Positions 1 to 8,933 of a stretch of 64,000 bases of DNA are shown here, piece after piece. Where the stretch lies: contig NZ_JAPDHZ010000002.1 in NCBI RefSeq assembly GCF_029525555.1, forward strand, positions 1,339,868 through 1,403,867, read 5' to 3'. How positions within the stretch are numbered: the first letter of the stretch is position 1; each line of letters begins with the position of its first letter. The notes below the pieces were generated by a model. That model was not told the origin of the DNA, made no database searches, and saw nothing but the letters and a program-made list of their open reading frames with translations. This DNA is from Cohnella ginsengisoli (lineage in GTDB: Bacteria; Bacillota; Bacilli; Paenibacillales; Paenibacillaceae). The translations under genes and the position numbers were made by a program.

Positions 1-252
1 ATCGGTATTGCGCAGCATCGTTCTGTAATTGCTCAGGTCGGTGAGATCCGGCATGTAGAAGGCGTCGAAAATATGCGATTTGTCCTTGAACGTATTCAGG
101 AAGAACAGCAGAAACGGCGCGAGGAAGATCGCGCCAGCAAGCCAGGTGGCGGCTTGCGACGCGACGCGAAGCGTCGGCAGCGAGGCGGTTCGACCGGCGC
201 TTATGCGATCGGCCTGGCGTTCGGCGCGGGCCGAAGTGTGAAGCGCACGCAT
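1..252 (-). CDS. carbohydrate ABC transporter permease, MalG-like (partial, N-terminal part)
   Basis: Eighty-four codons run off the left edge of the window. The ATG at 252 is preceded by AAGGAGGTG, which lies inside the end of the upstream permease gene, one base away. After a basic cytoplasmic leader there is one hydrophobic segment (about residues 38-52) followed by the sequence FKDKSHIFDAFYMPDLTDLS and a stretch resembling the first periplasmic loop of MalG/AraQ-type inner-membrane permeases, where NTFK and the following NYR are typical. It would pair with the MalF-like permease immediately upstream to form the membrane channel of a sugar importer. The EAA loop that contacts the ATPase lies outside the window, so the family call rests on the N-terminus and on context. 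Confidence 0.8.
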   Translation of the reverse strand, partial: MRALHTSARAERQADRISAGRTASLPTLRVASQAATWLAGAIFLAPFLLFFLNTFKDKSHIFDAFYMPDLTDLSNYRTMLRNTD

Positions 253-253
253 C

Positions 254-1132
254 TCAGATCTGCACCTCCTTGCTTCGCGTCAGCCTGAGCTGAAGCATCG
301 ATACGACGCAGACGAACAGAAAGAGAATGATGCCTCCGGCCGTCGCGTACCCGTAATTGCTGTAGCTGAACGCATGCTTGTAAATGATCAGGGAGATCGT
401 GTTCGAGGCATCCCCCGGGCCGCCGTTCGTCATGATGAAAGGCAGGTCGAACATGCGAAGCGTCGTGGTCAGCCCGAGGAAGGTCACGACCGTGATCGAC
501 GGCATGAGCAGCGGGAACGTGATGCGGCGAAAAACGGACCAAGGCCCTGCGCCGTCCAAATTCGCCGCTTCGTACAGCTCGGACGGGATCGAGCCGAGAC
601 CGGCCAGAAAGACGATGACGCCGAAACCGACGCCGCCCCACACCATGATGACGATCAGGGCCGGCATGACCGAATCGTACGTGCCGAGCCATTCCCGCCC
701 CGCCGAGCCGAGTCCGATCGATCTCAGCAGCTGGTTCAGCGCGCCGTCGTTGTGATAGATCATCGTCCAGACGATCGACATCGTGACGAAGCTGACGACG
801 CCCGGCAGGTAGAAGATCGTGCGCAGCACCGTCTGCGCGCGTCCCGCTTTATTGAGCGCCAGCGCGAGCGCAAGACTCAGCGTGTTGCTTAAGAGAAGAC
901 CGGCCAGCGCAAAAAGCAGCGTATTGCGAAGCGCGATCAGAAAGCCGGGCTCCTTGAACAGGTTGACGAAGTTGTCGAAGCCGATAAAGACCGGCTTGGA
1001 AAATCCGTCCCACTGCGTTAAGGAATAATAGAACGAACTGACGAACGGCCATACGACGATGATAAGGAACAAAATCAATGCGGGCGCCGCAAAGGAAAGT
1101 TCGACCCATGCATGTCTGAAACCCGATTTCAT
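254..1132 (-). CDS. carbohydrate ABC transporter permease, MalF/UgpA-like
   Basis: A 292-residue inner-membrane permease with about six hydrophobic segments, the usual size for CUT1-family sugar importers. The EAA loop is visible near residues 186-210 (YEAANLDGAG followed by FRRITFPLLMP), the cytoplasmic site that docks on the ATP-binding subunit. It lies between the binding-protein gene (110 bp upstream) and the second permease (1 bp downstream) in one leftward operon. No ATPase gene is seen; many Firmicutes CUT1 systems share a distant MsmK-type ATPase. The substrate is unknown, but the adjacent rhamnosidase-like enzyme and shared promoter box suggest a rhamnose-containing or related oligosaccharide. 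Confidence 0.93.
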   Translation of the reverse strand: MKSGFRHAWVELSFAAPALILFLIIVVWPFVSSFYYSLTQWDGFSKPVFIGFDNFVNLFKEPGFLIALRNTLLFALAGLLLSNTLSLALALALNKAGRAQTVLRTIFYLPGVVSFVTMSIVWTMIYHNDGALNQLLRSIGLGSAGREWLGTYDSVMPALIVIMVWGGVGFGVIVFLAGLGSIPSELYEAANLDGAGPWSVFRRITFPLLMPSITVVTFLGLTTTLRMFDLPFIMTNGGPGDASNTISLIIYKHAFSYSNYGYATAGGIILFLFVCVVSMLQLRLTRSKEVQI

Positions 1133-1242
1133 ACGCTTCCCTGCTTTCGGTTGTTCGTTGGAAAGAAGAAGGGATACGGCGGCGAAGCTTGATCCGCGGC
1201 ATCCCTCTTGTCGGCCAGCGAGTCGCTGCCGTTGTTATGCGC

Positions 1243-2661
1243 TTACTGCTCCGGAGGCGCCACGAGCCCCTTGTCGCGCGTGAAGGCGCTGTCGGCTTCG
1301 TCCAGCCAGGACGGGCTGAACGCCTTGCCGGCCAGCATCTTGGTGAACATCTTGGCATAGACGTCGCCGACGGAAGCCGGCATGAACTGCCCCTGGATCA
1401 TGCTCTTGGTGGAGCCGAGCACGCTCAGGAAATCCTTGTTGCCGATCTCCTTGTAATCGATCTCGATGCCTTTGATGGCCGGGAACACGCCCGCATCCTT
1501 GTCGCGGATGATGATCGCGTCGGTGTCGTGCATGGCCGTCACCAGGTCTTTGGCCCGCTGCACGTTTTTCGTGTGGGCGTTAACGCCGGTCAATACGCCG
1601 ACCGACACGCTGAGCGTCGGGTCGCCCTTATCGCTCGGCAGGGCGAAAAAGCCGGTTTCCATGCCGCCCTGGTCCTTCATCTCGCTGTTCACGAGACCGC
1701 CGATGTAAGGACCGTGAATGATCATGGCCGCTTTGCCGTCTTCAAAATCTTTGCGCTGCAAATCCCAGCCGTTGCTGAGCGCGTTGCTGCCGAAATAGCC
1801 TTTGTCGACCAGCGTCTGAAGCTTGTTGAACGCGGCCTGTATTTCCGGACCGTTCAGCTTCTTGGCGCCGTTGTAGACGTCCTTCTCGAACGTATCGCTG
1901 CCGTATTCGTTGGGCAGGAAGACGCTGACGGTCATGCTCGCCACCCAGGCGTCCTTGAAGCCGCCGGCAAACGGCGCGATGCCCTTGGCTTTCAGCGTCT
2001 CCGCCGTCTGCATCAGCTCGTCCCACGTCTTCGGCACCTGGATGCCGTTGTCTTCGAACAGCTTGCGGTTGTACCAGACGCCGTTGCTGTTCAGGTCGAA
2101 CGGCGCGGCGTACACCTTGCCGCCGTAGGAGCTTTGCGTCTTGGGCGCGCCGTCGATGTTCGCGACGAACGGCATGTCCGACAGGTCGGCGATATAGCCC
2201 GCCTTCGCGAACAACGGGAGCTGCGCGCTCTGGAACTGAACGACGTCGGCGGCGGACGCCGAAGCCATTTGCGCTTTGAGGAGATCGAAGTAAGCCTCGC
2301 CCGGCGTATTTTTGTATTCGATCGTGGCGTTCGGATATTTGACCTTGTAGGCCTTCTCGAACGCTTCGCGATAAGCCTTCACGATGCCGAGCGGCTCGTC
2401 GCCGAGGTTCCAGCTCGCCACGCTGATCGAGAACGCTTCCGTATCCTGCGTCGGCGCGCCGCTTGCCGTCGCCGTGCCGCTTGCCGTACCGCCAGCCGTG
2501 CTCGCCGCTTCCGTATTTTCCGCGCTGCCCGCATTCGAGCCGCCGGAGGCTCCGCTGCCGCCCGCATCCGAATTCGAGCCGCATGCCGTGAGCAAGCCGA
2601 GCGCCAGAATGCTCGCCGGAATCAATGCCTGTACGCTTTTCCGTGTCCGTGCGTTTTTCAT
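1243..2661 (-). CDS. extracellular solute-binding lipoprotein of a sugar ABC transporter
   Basis: A 472-residue protein with a basic N-terminus, a hydrophobic core and the lipobox LTAC (Cys near residue 27), so it should be lipid-anchored outside the membrane. A low-complexity Ser/Gly/Ala linker (to about residue 75) leads into a family 1 binding-protein fold, with segments such as WYNRKLFEDNGI and PKTWDEL typical of CUT1 sugar-binding proteins. The start at 2661 has AGGAGGGG 8 bases upstream. It heads the operon with the two permeases and is preceded by promoter box R1 (2712-2781), shared with the rhamnosidase gene. It presumably delivers an oligosaccharide to the two permeases. Confidence 0.93.
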   Translation of the reverse strand: MKNARTRKSVQALIPASILALGLLTACGSNSDAGGSGASGGSNAGSAENTEAASTAGGTASGTATASGAPTQDTEAFSISVASWNLGDEPLGIVKAYREAFEKAYKVKYPNATIEYKNTPGEAYFDLLKAQMASASAADVVQFQSAQLPLFAKAGYIADLSDMPFVANIDGAPKTQSSYGGKVYAAPFDLNSNGVWYNRKLFEDNGIQVPKTWDELMQTAETLKAKGIAPFAGGFKDAWVASMTVSVFLPNEYGSDTFEKDVYNGAKKLNGPEIQAAFNKLQTLVDKGYFGSNALSNGWDLQRKDFEDGKAAMIIHGPYIGGLVNSEMKDQGGMETGFFALPSDKGDPTLSVSVGVLTGVNAHTKNVQRAKDLVTAMHDTDAIIIRDKDAGVFPAIKGIEIDYKEIGNKDFLSVLGSTKSMIQGQFMPASVGDVYAKMFTKMLAGKAFSPSWLDEADSAFTRDKGLVAPPEQ

Positions 2662-2711
2662 TGAGAACCCCTCCTATGATGAACAGACCCTGCGGCGCTG
2701 TCCCGCATGCC

Positions 2712-2781
2712 CATTGTAAGCCGGACGCCGCAGCAGCGAATAGCGTCAACATCTTGACATCGGGTGCAATTTCTTGATCAT
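2712..2781 (-). promoter_or_regulatory. duplicated promoter box R1 before the binding-protein gene
   Basis: This 70-bp box is nearly identical to 5202-5271 (same length, differences confined to the centre). On the minus strand it holds a TTGCAC -35 (2764-2769), an 18-bp spacer and a CGCTAT -10 (2740-2745). The outer 31 bp are identical in both boxes and overlap the -35, so they are likely the binding region of a shared activator. The divergent YesN-type response regulator at 7211 is the obvious candidate. Promoter assignment is by eye. Confidence 0.6.
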
Positions 2782-2797
2782 CCCTGCAGCTTAAGCC

Positions 2798-5119
2798 CTA
2801 CAGGAAAGCTTCGTCCTCGTACCGGGTTTCGACCGCGCCCCTTATTTCCAACGGATAACGCGTAAGGGTCGCCGCGCGGTAGCCGTCCGGAATCTCTATC
2901 AAGCCTGCTGAGACGCCATCCCGGGTTTCCCAGGCGATGCGCACCGCCGATCCGTCCGCAAGCGGAATGACCGCATCCGCCTGACTGAATTCGAGATCGG
3001 GCGGAGACAGCCGGATCAGGCCGCTTCCCGCTTCCGAGACATCGACGCCGAATACGAGGTGATTCAGTAAATAGCCCGGCGAAGCACCCCATGCATGACA
3101 GAGACTGACCGGGATATCTTCCGTCAAATAGGTTGGCGTATGTCCCTGATAGGTACTGGGGATCGTGCAGCTTGGCAGCGATGCGTCGAACGTTTCCCAC
3201 CATGTCGTTGCGCCGCGTGCCAGCATCTCTCCCCAATAGCTGCGGATCAATGCCATCGCCTGTTGCCGGCGCCCCGCATCGCGCAGCGTTTCCAGGACGA
3301 TGTGCTGAAAAAACGGGCCTTTGACCGGAGGCAGCGTGCCAGGGAGATAAACTTCGTCAAGAAAACGTTCAAGCTCGAGGCCATCTAATAGTCCGCACCA
3401 GGCCGCCAAAAATTGAGTCTGTAGCGAAAAATGCGGCGATGGACTGTCTCCAGCCAGGCAATCGACGTACATGCCGCGCTCCGAATGCCATAGCCGGCTT
3501 CGAATATCGCTCTTCAGCCGTTCCGCTCTTCTTTGCGCGGCTAAGACATGCTGCTCCCCGCGGCCAAACGCCTCCCCCAGCTTCGCGTACGCCAGCAACG
3601 CTTTGTAGTAAAGGAACGAAATGCCCGCAACCTTATCACGCCGATCGACATCGTCCGTCCAATCGATGAAGCACCACCATCCGTCCCGGTCAGCTCCGGC
3701 GAACAGACCGGTATCGTCCACTTGGGCTTCGAACCAGTCCATAAGACGGTCGATAGCCGGCGCAAGCTCGCGCGGCAGCGAATCGTCGCCCGAATACCTC
3801 CAGTAATCGTAGACGCCAAGCAGCCAATAGGCACAGAAGTCCGGCAGCAGCATGGCATTGCGCTCGGGACCTGTGCCGGGGATAGAACCGTCGTCATTCT
3901 GGATCCTCGCGCCTTGGAGCAGACACTTTCGCATGAGCGCGGTATCCGCAAAATTGGCATAAATAATTTTGCCCATAACAACCGCGTCGACGACCCACAG
4001 CGCTTTTTCCCGCCACGGACAATCCTCCGTGTGTTCCTGACTGTTTACGCGAGTCGTATAGAGGCTCACTTCATGAATCGCATCGATGACTGAATCGCCG
4101 CTTCGGAATACGGATGTCCGCTCGAATGGATATTCCGTATGACGGATGAAAAAAGAGCTGAGAGAGATGGCGGACGGCGTGCCCATCGCAGTGATTTTCA
4201 CGAATCGGCCCGCCCGGCGGCCGAATGAGGTCAACGTCTGCTTGCCGGGTTTTAGTATAAACGTATCGACCTCCTGAAGCTCAAGCGATTCTCCGTATGC
4301 GATTCGCAGCACGCCTCCCTCGGGTGCATGGACCGCAAGCTCCGGCCGCCCGACGAACGCTTTGCCGTAATCGTATACGATAGCCGGCATCGCGCCAGCG
4401 CGGGCAGCGTCCAACTGCGTCGCTTTTCCAGTCCCCGAGCCATCGATAAGGCGATTCGCTTCTCTGATTGCGCCGAAGTTTTCTTCAACGCGGACGATAC
4501 CGATCGGGTAGCGCGGCTCGGACCTCAAGAATGGAATTTCCCTGGGGAGCAGTCTCGGCCAAGGACTGCCGGCATCGGCTGCGGATGCGATTACGGTCGC
4601 GAAGGACCAGTCGCCGTCGTTGAAGGTCTCGTGCTCCCAGCCGTCTTCCTCGCGTACGAGATAAATCTCGTTGAAGCCGCCCCAGCGGCTGATGCGCTTG
4701 TTGGTTGTACGCCAGCGCGGAGATTTCCTGCACCGCCAGGTATCGTCCGTTGCTGCCGAGATGCCGCCGTCCACCGATTCCAGCTGCAGCAGAAAGCCCG
4801 AATCTCCTTGCATTTGCCCCGTTACGATATCCGGTTCGCCGAATTCATAACAGACCGAAGCGATTACATTGGCGCCGGGCTTCAAATAGGACGTAACGTC
4901 ATACGTATCGTAATATTGCCAATCCTGCGTACAGGGCGACGGCCCTCGCCCGACTCGCTCGCCGTTGATCCGCAGATCGTATTCGATTCTGGCAGATACG
5001 TGAATCGCGTGGGGGCTCTTCAACTCCTCCTCCGATCGCTCAACGACCTTGCGAAACTCCACGTAACGGTTGCGTTCTTTCGGCTCCCCGAACCAGATCC
5101 ATTTCGCCGACCACGTCAT
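2798..5119 (-). CDS. GH78-type alpha-L-rhamnosidase-like glycoside hydrolase
   Basis: A 773-residue protein with no signal peptide, therefore probably cytoplasmic. The N-terminal third is a beta-sandwich region beginning MTWSAKWIW, typical of GH78 enzymes; the middle and C-terminal part is the (alpha/alpha)6 barrel. The motif EDCPWREKALWVVDA (about residues 370-385) matches the GH78 catalytic signature that carries the general acid, and a later WWETF segment is where the general base is expected. I chose ATG 5119, with GAGGAG 10 bases upstream, over an upstream GTG at 5182 that would add a basic non-homologous leader. The exact substrate cannot be read from sequence. Expression is probably coupled to the neighbouring transporter through promoter box R2. 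Confidence 0.85.
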   Translation of the reverse strand: MTWSAKWIWFGEPKERNRYVEFRKVVERSEEELKSPHAIHVSARIEYDLRINGERVGRGPSPCTQDWQYYDTYDVTSYLKPGANVIASVCYEFGEPDIVTGQMQGDSGFLLQLESVDGGISAATDDTWRCRKSPRWRTTNKRISRWGGFNEIYLVREEDGWEHETFNDGDWSFATVIASAADAGSPWPRLLPREIPFLRSEPRYPIGIVRVEENFGAIREANRLIDGSGTGKATQLDAARAGAMPAIVYDYGKAFVGRPELAVHAPEGGVLRIAYGESLELQEVDTFILKPGKQTLTSFGRRAGRFVKITAMGTPSAISLSSFFIRHTEYPFERTSVFRSGDSVIDAIHEVSLYTTRVNSQEHTEDCPWREKALWVVDAVVMGKIIYANFADTALMRKCLLQGARIQNDDGSIPGTGPERNAMLLPDFCAYWLLGVYDYWRYSGDDSLPRELAPAIDRLMDWFEAQVDDTGLFAGADRDGWWCFIDWTDDVDRRDKVAGISFLYYKALLAYAKLGEAFGRGEQHVLAAQRRAERLKSDIRSRLWHSERGMYVDCLAGDSPSPHFSLQTQFLAAWCGLLDGLELERFLDEVYLPGTLPPVKGPFFQHIVLETLRDAGRRQQAMALIRSYWGEMLARGATTWWETFDASLPSCTIPSTYQGHTPTYLTEDIPVSLCHAWGASPGYLLNHLVFGVDVSEAGSGLIRLSPPDLEFSQADAVIPLADGSAVRIAWETRDGVSAGLIEIPDGYRAATLTRYPLEIRGAVETRYEDEAFL

Positions 5120-5201
5120 CCCACGCACTCTCCTCGCCCTTCTGTATGGATACCGCCAGTAACGGCTTCTCTTCTTGCACACTTCCCTGTTCCAGGTTTT
5201 T

Positions 5202-5271
5202 CATTGTAAGCCGGACGCCATGACGCGGGATAGCACCAACATCTTGACATCGGGTGCAATTTCTTGATCAT
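5202..5271 (-). promoter_or_regulatory. duplicated promoter box R2 before the rhamnosidase-like gene
   Basis: Second copy of the 70-bp box seen at 2712-2781. On the minus strand: TTGCAC (5254-5259), 18-bp spacer, TGCTAT (5230-5235). It lies in the divergent intergenic region, so a regulator bound here could also affect the histidine kinase promoter on the plus strand. A minus-strand ATG at 5204, at the edge of the box, opens a short frame overlapping the rhamnosidase start in another phase; I do not consider it a gene. Confidence 0.6.
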
Positions 5272-5295
5272 GCCATAGAACGCCTTTTGGCGTCG

Positions 5296-5304
5296 TGCTA
5301 TGAT
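5296..5304 (+). promoter_or_regulatory. extended -10 promoter for the two-component operon
   Basis: TG at 5296-5297 followed by TATGAT at 5299-5304 forms an extended -10, about 45 bases ahead of the chosen kinase start. The -35 region is poor, consistent with extended -10 promoters. A small hairpin (ACGCC-TTTT-GGCGT) sits between the two elements. Confidence 0.4.
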
Positions 5305-5349
5305 AGGAACAACCTGATGCTGCGGCATACCGACCTGGAGTGGAGTTCG

Positions 5350-7209
5350 ATGCGTAAATGGCGCTTTTCGGCAAACAATTCAATTGCGTATCGGCTGTTC
5401 GTGATCTACCTGCTTGCGATATCGGTCCCCGTCTATCTATACGGCGCTCTCTCCTACAGCCTGTCTGCCCGCAACGTTGAAAATAACTACATCCGCAACA
5501 AAGCCGCCATTTCCGACCAGATCATGCGCAATATCGACGAGAATGTGTTGATTTTGCAGAAGCAGTCTGCATCCCTTTTCCTGATCAGCAAAGAAATCAC
5601 CTATATATTAAGCTCCGGGCCCAGCGACACCAGCGACATCTATTTCGATTACAAGGAACGTCTGGACCGCTATTTTCTCGCCCTAATTCAGATGAACGAC
5701 AAGCTGAACGGCATTACTTTAATCAACACGAACGGCGAGGTTAAGTATGCCATCAACGTTCAGGGCCGCAACTCGGTCGCAGGTTCCGTTCTGGACGAGC
5801 CCTGGTTTAAGGAAACGATGGCCCTGAATGGAGCGCCTCATTTTCTGGATCCGCATACAAACGACTTTCTGTTTAATCCCGTCAGCGCCGCGAAGCCTGT
5901 CGTCATCTCCGTCGCGCAGTCCATCACCGATTACAACGCGGACGGACCGGCCGGCGTGTTGCTCGTCGATCAGAACACGGAGCAGTTCTTTGGCGACATT
6001 GCCAATGTCAATCTGCAGGAAGGCGAGCAGACCGCCATCGTCAGCCGGACGGGGAAGCTCATCTACAGCAATGTCGAACTAAACGAGCAGGAGAGCGTCA
6101 AGCTGCTGGCCGTCGCCAAGGGGCTCGGCCGCGGACAGGTCAAGACCGACGTTGGCGGACGGAGCATGCTCGTAATCGCCAGTGCCCCGTCCCAGTACGG
6201 CTTTCAGGTCGTGTCCCTGCTCCCGATGTCCGAGCTGCAGAAAAAAAGCGGATTTCTTCGAAGCATTACGGCTGCCATGCTGCTTGTCATCTCCGGGATC
6301 GTGCTGCTGATCTCCATCGTCGTTTCGTTTCTGATCGTCAAGCCGCTCCGCCGGCTCATGCCCTCGTTCAAGCAGCTGGAGTTGGGCAACTTTTCCACGC
6401 GGGTTCCCGTCAAGGGCAACGACGAGCTGGCCCGCATCAGCCAGGCCTTCAACAGCATGGTCGGGAATATCGAGTCGCTGATCGTTCAGAAGTATGAAGC
6501 GAACCTGCTTCGCAACCAAGCCGAGTTCAACGCGCTTCAGTCGCAGATCAATCCCCATTTTCTGTACAACACGCTGTACGCGACCAAATCGGTCATCGAC
6601 CGTCACGATTATGAACGCGCCTCGGCCATGGTGCAGAGCCTGTCGGAGATTTTCCGATACAGCCTGCATCAGGGAAGCAGCGTCGTTACGCTGCGCGAAG
6701 AGATCGATCACATCCGGAAATATGTATACGTTCATGACATTCGCTTTGCCGGACGGTTCTCGACCTTTTTTGAAATCGACGACCCGCTGTGGGAGAATCC
6801 CATTCTGAGACTGACGCTTCAGCCCTTGGTCGAAAACGCGATTCAGCACGGTTTGGCGAACAAGGCCGTCGGCGGCGAGCTGCGGATCACGGCCAAGGCG
6901 GCGGACGATCACTGTCTTATCTATATCTACGACAACGGTACGGGAATGTCCGAAGAAGAAATATCGCGTTTTAACGACTGGTTTGCACAGTCGTCGTCCA
7001 TGACGGCGGACTTGCCCAAGCCTGCGACGCAGGAACCGCCAGGCGACGGCAACAAAGGAACCGGGCTCGGCATCCGCAACGTGCATGCACGCATCCGACT
7101 ACAGTTCGGAACGGAATTCGGCATCAAAATAAGCGGCAAGGCTGGCGCTTTCACGACGGTAAAAATCAAGCTGCCGCTGCACGACAAGCTGCAGAAGGAG
7201 ACGGGTTGA
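5350..7209 (+). CDS. YesM-type sensor histidine kinase
   Basis: A 619-residue membrane kinase. Transmembrane segment 1 is at about residues 15-37, followed by an extracytoplasmic sensor region of about 250 residues, a second transmembrane segment (near 300-325), a HAMP linker, and the phosphoacceptor box SQINPHFLYNTL with His403. An HATPase domain with N (LVENAIQHGL) and G (GTGLGIRN) boxes completes it. This is the LytS/YesM class that partners with AraC-type response regulators in sugar sensing. ATG 5350 is preferred because the membrane segment then follows normally; in-frame starts at 5254 and 5317 exist. The response regulator follows 1 bp after the stop. Confidence 0.93.
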   Translation: MRKWRFSANNSIAYRLFVIYLLAISVPVYLYGALSYSLSARNVENNYIRNKAAISDQIMRNIDENVLILQKQSASLFLISKEITYILSSGPSDTSDIYFDYKERLDRYFLALIQMNDKLNGITLINTNGEVKYAINVQGRNSVAGSVLDEPWFKETMALNGAPHFLDPHTNDFLFNPVSAAKPVVISVAQSITDYNADGPAGVLLVDQNTEQFFGDIANVNLQEGEQTAIVSRTGKLIYSNVELNEQESVKLLAVAKGLGRGQVKTDVGGRSMLVIASAPSQYGFQVVSLLPMSELQKKSGFLRSITAAMLLVISGIVLLISIVVSFLIVKPLRRLMPSFKQLELGNFSTRVPVKGNDELARISQAFNSMVGNIESLIVQKYEANLLRNQAEFNALQSQINPHFLYNTLYATKSVIDRHDYERASAMVQSLSEIFRYSLHQGSSVVTLREEIDHIRKYVYVHDIRFAGRFSTFFEIDDPLWENPILRLTLQPLVENAIQHGLANKAVGGELRITAKAADDHCLIYIYDNGTGMSEEEISRFNDWFAQSSSMTADLPKPATQEPPGDGNKGTGLGIRNVHARIRLQFGTEFGIKISGKAGAFTTVKIKLPLHDKLQKETG

Positions 7210-7210
7210 T

Positions 7211-8879
7211 ATGAACGTCCTAATTGTCGAAGACGAAACGCAAATCCGCAGCTCGCTCGAGGATGCCCTTCGCCGCTTCGGCATCGACGATATTCGGATC
7301 GCCGGCCACGGCTTGGAGGCGTTGGCGCTGCTGGAGGAGCGGCGAGCCGATCTCATCCTGTCCGATATCCGCATGCCCGAGATGGACGGCATCGCCCTGT
7401 TGGAGCGTGTTCGCGAGCGTCATGGCGACGTACTGTTCATCGTGCTGAGCGGTTACGATTTGTTCGAATATGCGCAGAAGGCGCTTAAATGGGGCGCGTA
7501 CGCCTATCTGCTGAAGCCCGTCGCCGAAGCCGAGCTGGAGGACGTCATCCGCAATGCGCTCCAGGAATTGATGCAAAAGCGGGATTTGCGCGAAGACGAG
7601 CTGCGACTCCAGATCAAGTTGAATGCAGGCACTTCGGAGCTGCGCCGCCGTTTCTTGACCGAAATCGTCGAGGGGAAGGAAGCGTCCGGCAGGCAGGCGC
7701 GCAAGTGCGAGGAATACGGCATTCAATTGCCGTATTCCTCGCACTATATATGGCTGGCCGGCATAGACGAAGCGGTTCATATCGCTCAAACGATGCCCCG
7801 CTCGGATATCGAACTGCTGAAGTACGGACTTGAAAATCTCTGTCTTGAGGTGCTTCGGGAAGGCGGTCTGATTGCCGAGCCGTTTCGTTGGGACGACGGG
7901 GTCGGTTTGGTGCTGAACGGAGGCGGCATGGATGGAAGTGGCATGGATGGACATGGCATGGACGGACAGAGCGCGGACAGACATGGTACGAACGGGCGGG
8001 GTACGGACGAGAAGATTGTTGCGCTGTCGGAGCGGGCGGCCGGACTCGCTATCGATGTGCTGAAGCTGTCCCTGACGGTGGGCATCGGGCGGCCTGTCGG
8101 GCGGCTTGAAGAGACGCCGGCTTCCTACGCCTCCGCGCGTCGCGCTTATGCGCAAAAGCTCGTTCATGGCGGAGGCCGCGTCTATGTCTGCGGATCGGAG
8201 CGAGGACCGGGGTCCGATGCGGCAGGGCTCGACCTGGCTGCGGAGCGGGAACTGCTGGCCTTGTTCGAAGCGCATCGGCAGGACGAGGCGTCGGCGTTTA
8301 TCGCCGAGCGGTTCGCGCCGTTCCGCGTTCCCTGCTCTTTCGAGATCGCCGATATAGCCAAGCTGAATTATCGGCTGATCGTGCTGCTCGCCACGATCTT
8401 GAGGCAGCTCGGCTTCGACGCCGACGAAGCGCTCGGCGACGAGTATCATTTGTATACGCAGGTCAACGCGTTACAGCAGATGGAGGAGATGGTGGCCTGG
8501 TTCCGGCAGCGGCTTTCGGACGCATTCGCCCATATCGAGGAAAAGTCGACCCGCTCGACCAAGAAGCTGATGGGGAAGGCGCGCGACTATATTGCCGAGC
8601 ATTTTCACGAAGCGATCAGCCTGGAGCTGGTAGCGGACCATCTGCAGATCAGTCCGGAATACCTCAGCCGGGAGTTCAAAAAGGAGCATGGCGAAAATTT
8701 CACCGACTTCCTGCTGAGGCTGCGTATGGAGAAGGCCAAGTCCTACATCCGCGAGGGACGATACCGGACGTACGAGATCGCCAATCTCGTCGGTTTTCAA
8801 AACGAGAAGTATTTTTCCAAGGTATTCAAAAAAAGCGACCGGCTTTACGCCGAGCGAGTATAAGTTCCGCACGCTGTGA
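7211..8879 (+). CDS. YesN-type response regulator (REC plus AraC helix-turn-helix), frame-shifted near its end
   Basis: A receiver domain (residues 1-120; Asp52 in LSDIRMPEMDG is the phosphoacceptor, Lys in LLKPV) is followed by a long linker and a C-terminal AraC-type double helix-turn-helix that binds DNA. As read, translation stops at 8863 with an atypical tail. Removing one A from the A7 run at 8828-8834 gives the family-typical ending FKKATGFTPSEYKFRTL and a stop at 8877-8879 (555 residues). Within the linker, about residues 237-265, is an unusual run of short Gly-Met-Asp-Gly-like repeats. It probably controls the two R-box promoters and hence the importer and rhamnosidase genes. Confidence 0.92.
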
Positions 8880-8933
8880 AGGCCGCCGCGACGGGTCAGG
8901 GGGGTCTAGCTCTCAAGTCGATCGATGCGAAAA

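Noticed and set aside
1189..2664. A 491-codon plus-strand open frame over the binding-protein gene
   Set aside because: The minus strand encodes an obvious lipoprotein with lipobox and ribosome site; the plus frame is compositional and has no recognisable domains.
5116..5328. A small minus-strand gene overlapping promoter box R2
   Set aside because: The reading frame overlaps the promoter and the rhamnosidase start in another phase, has no family-like sequence and no suitable ribosome site.
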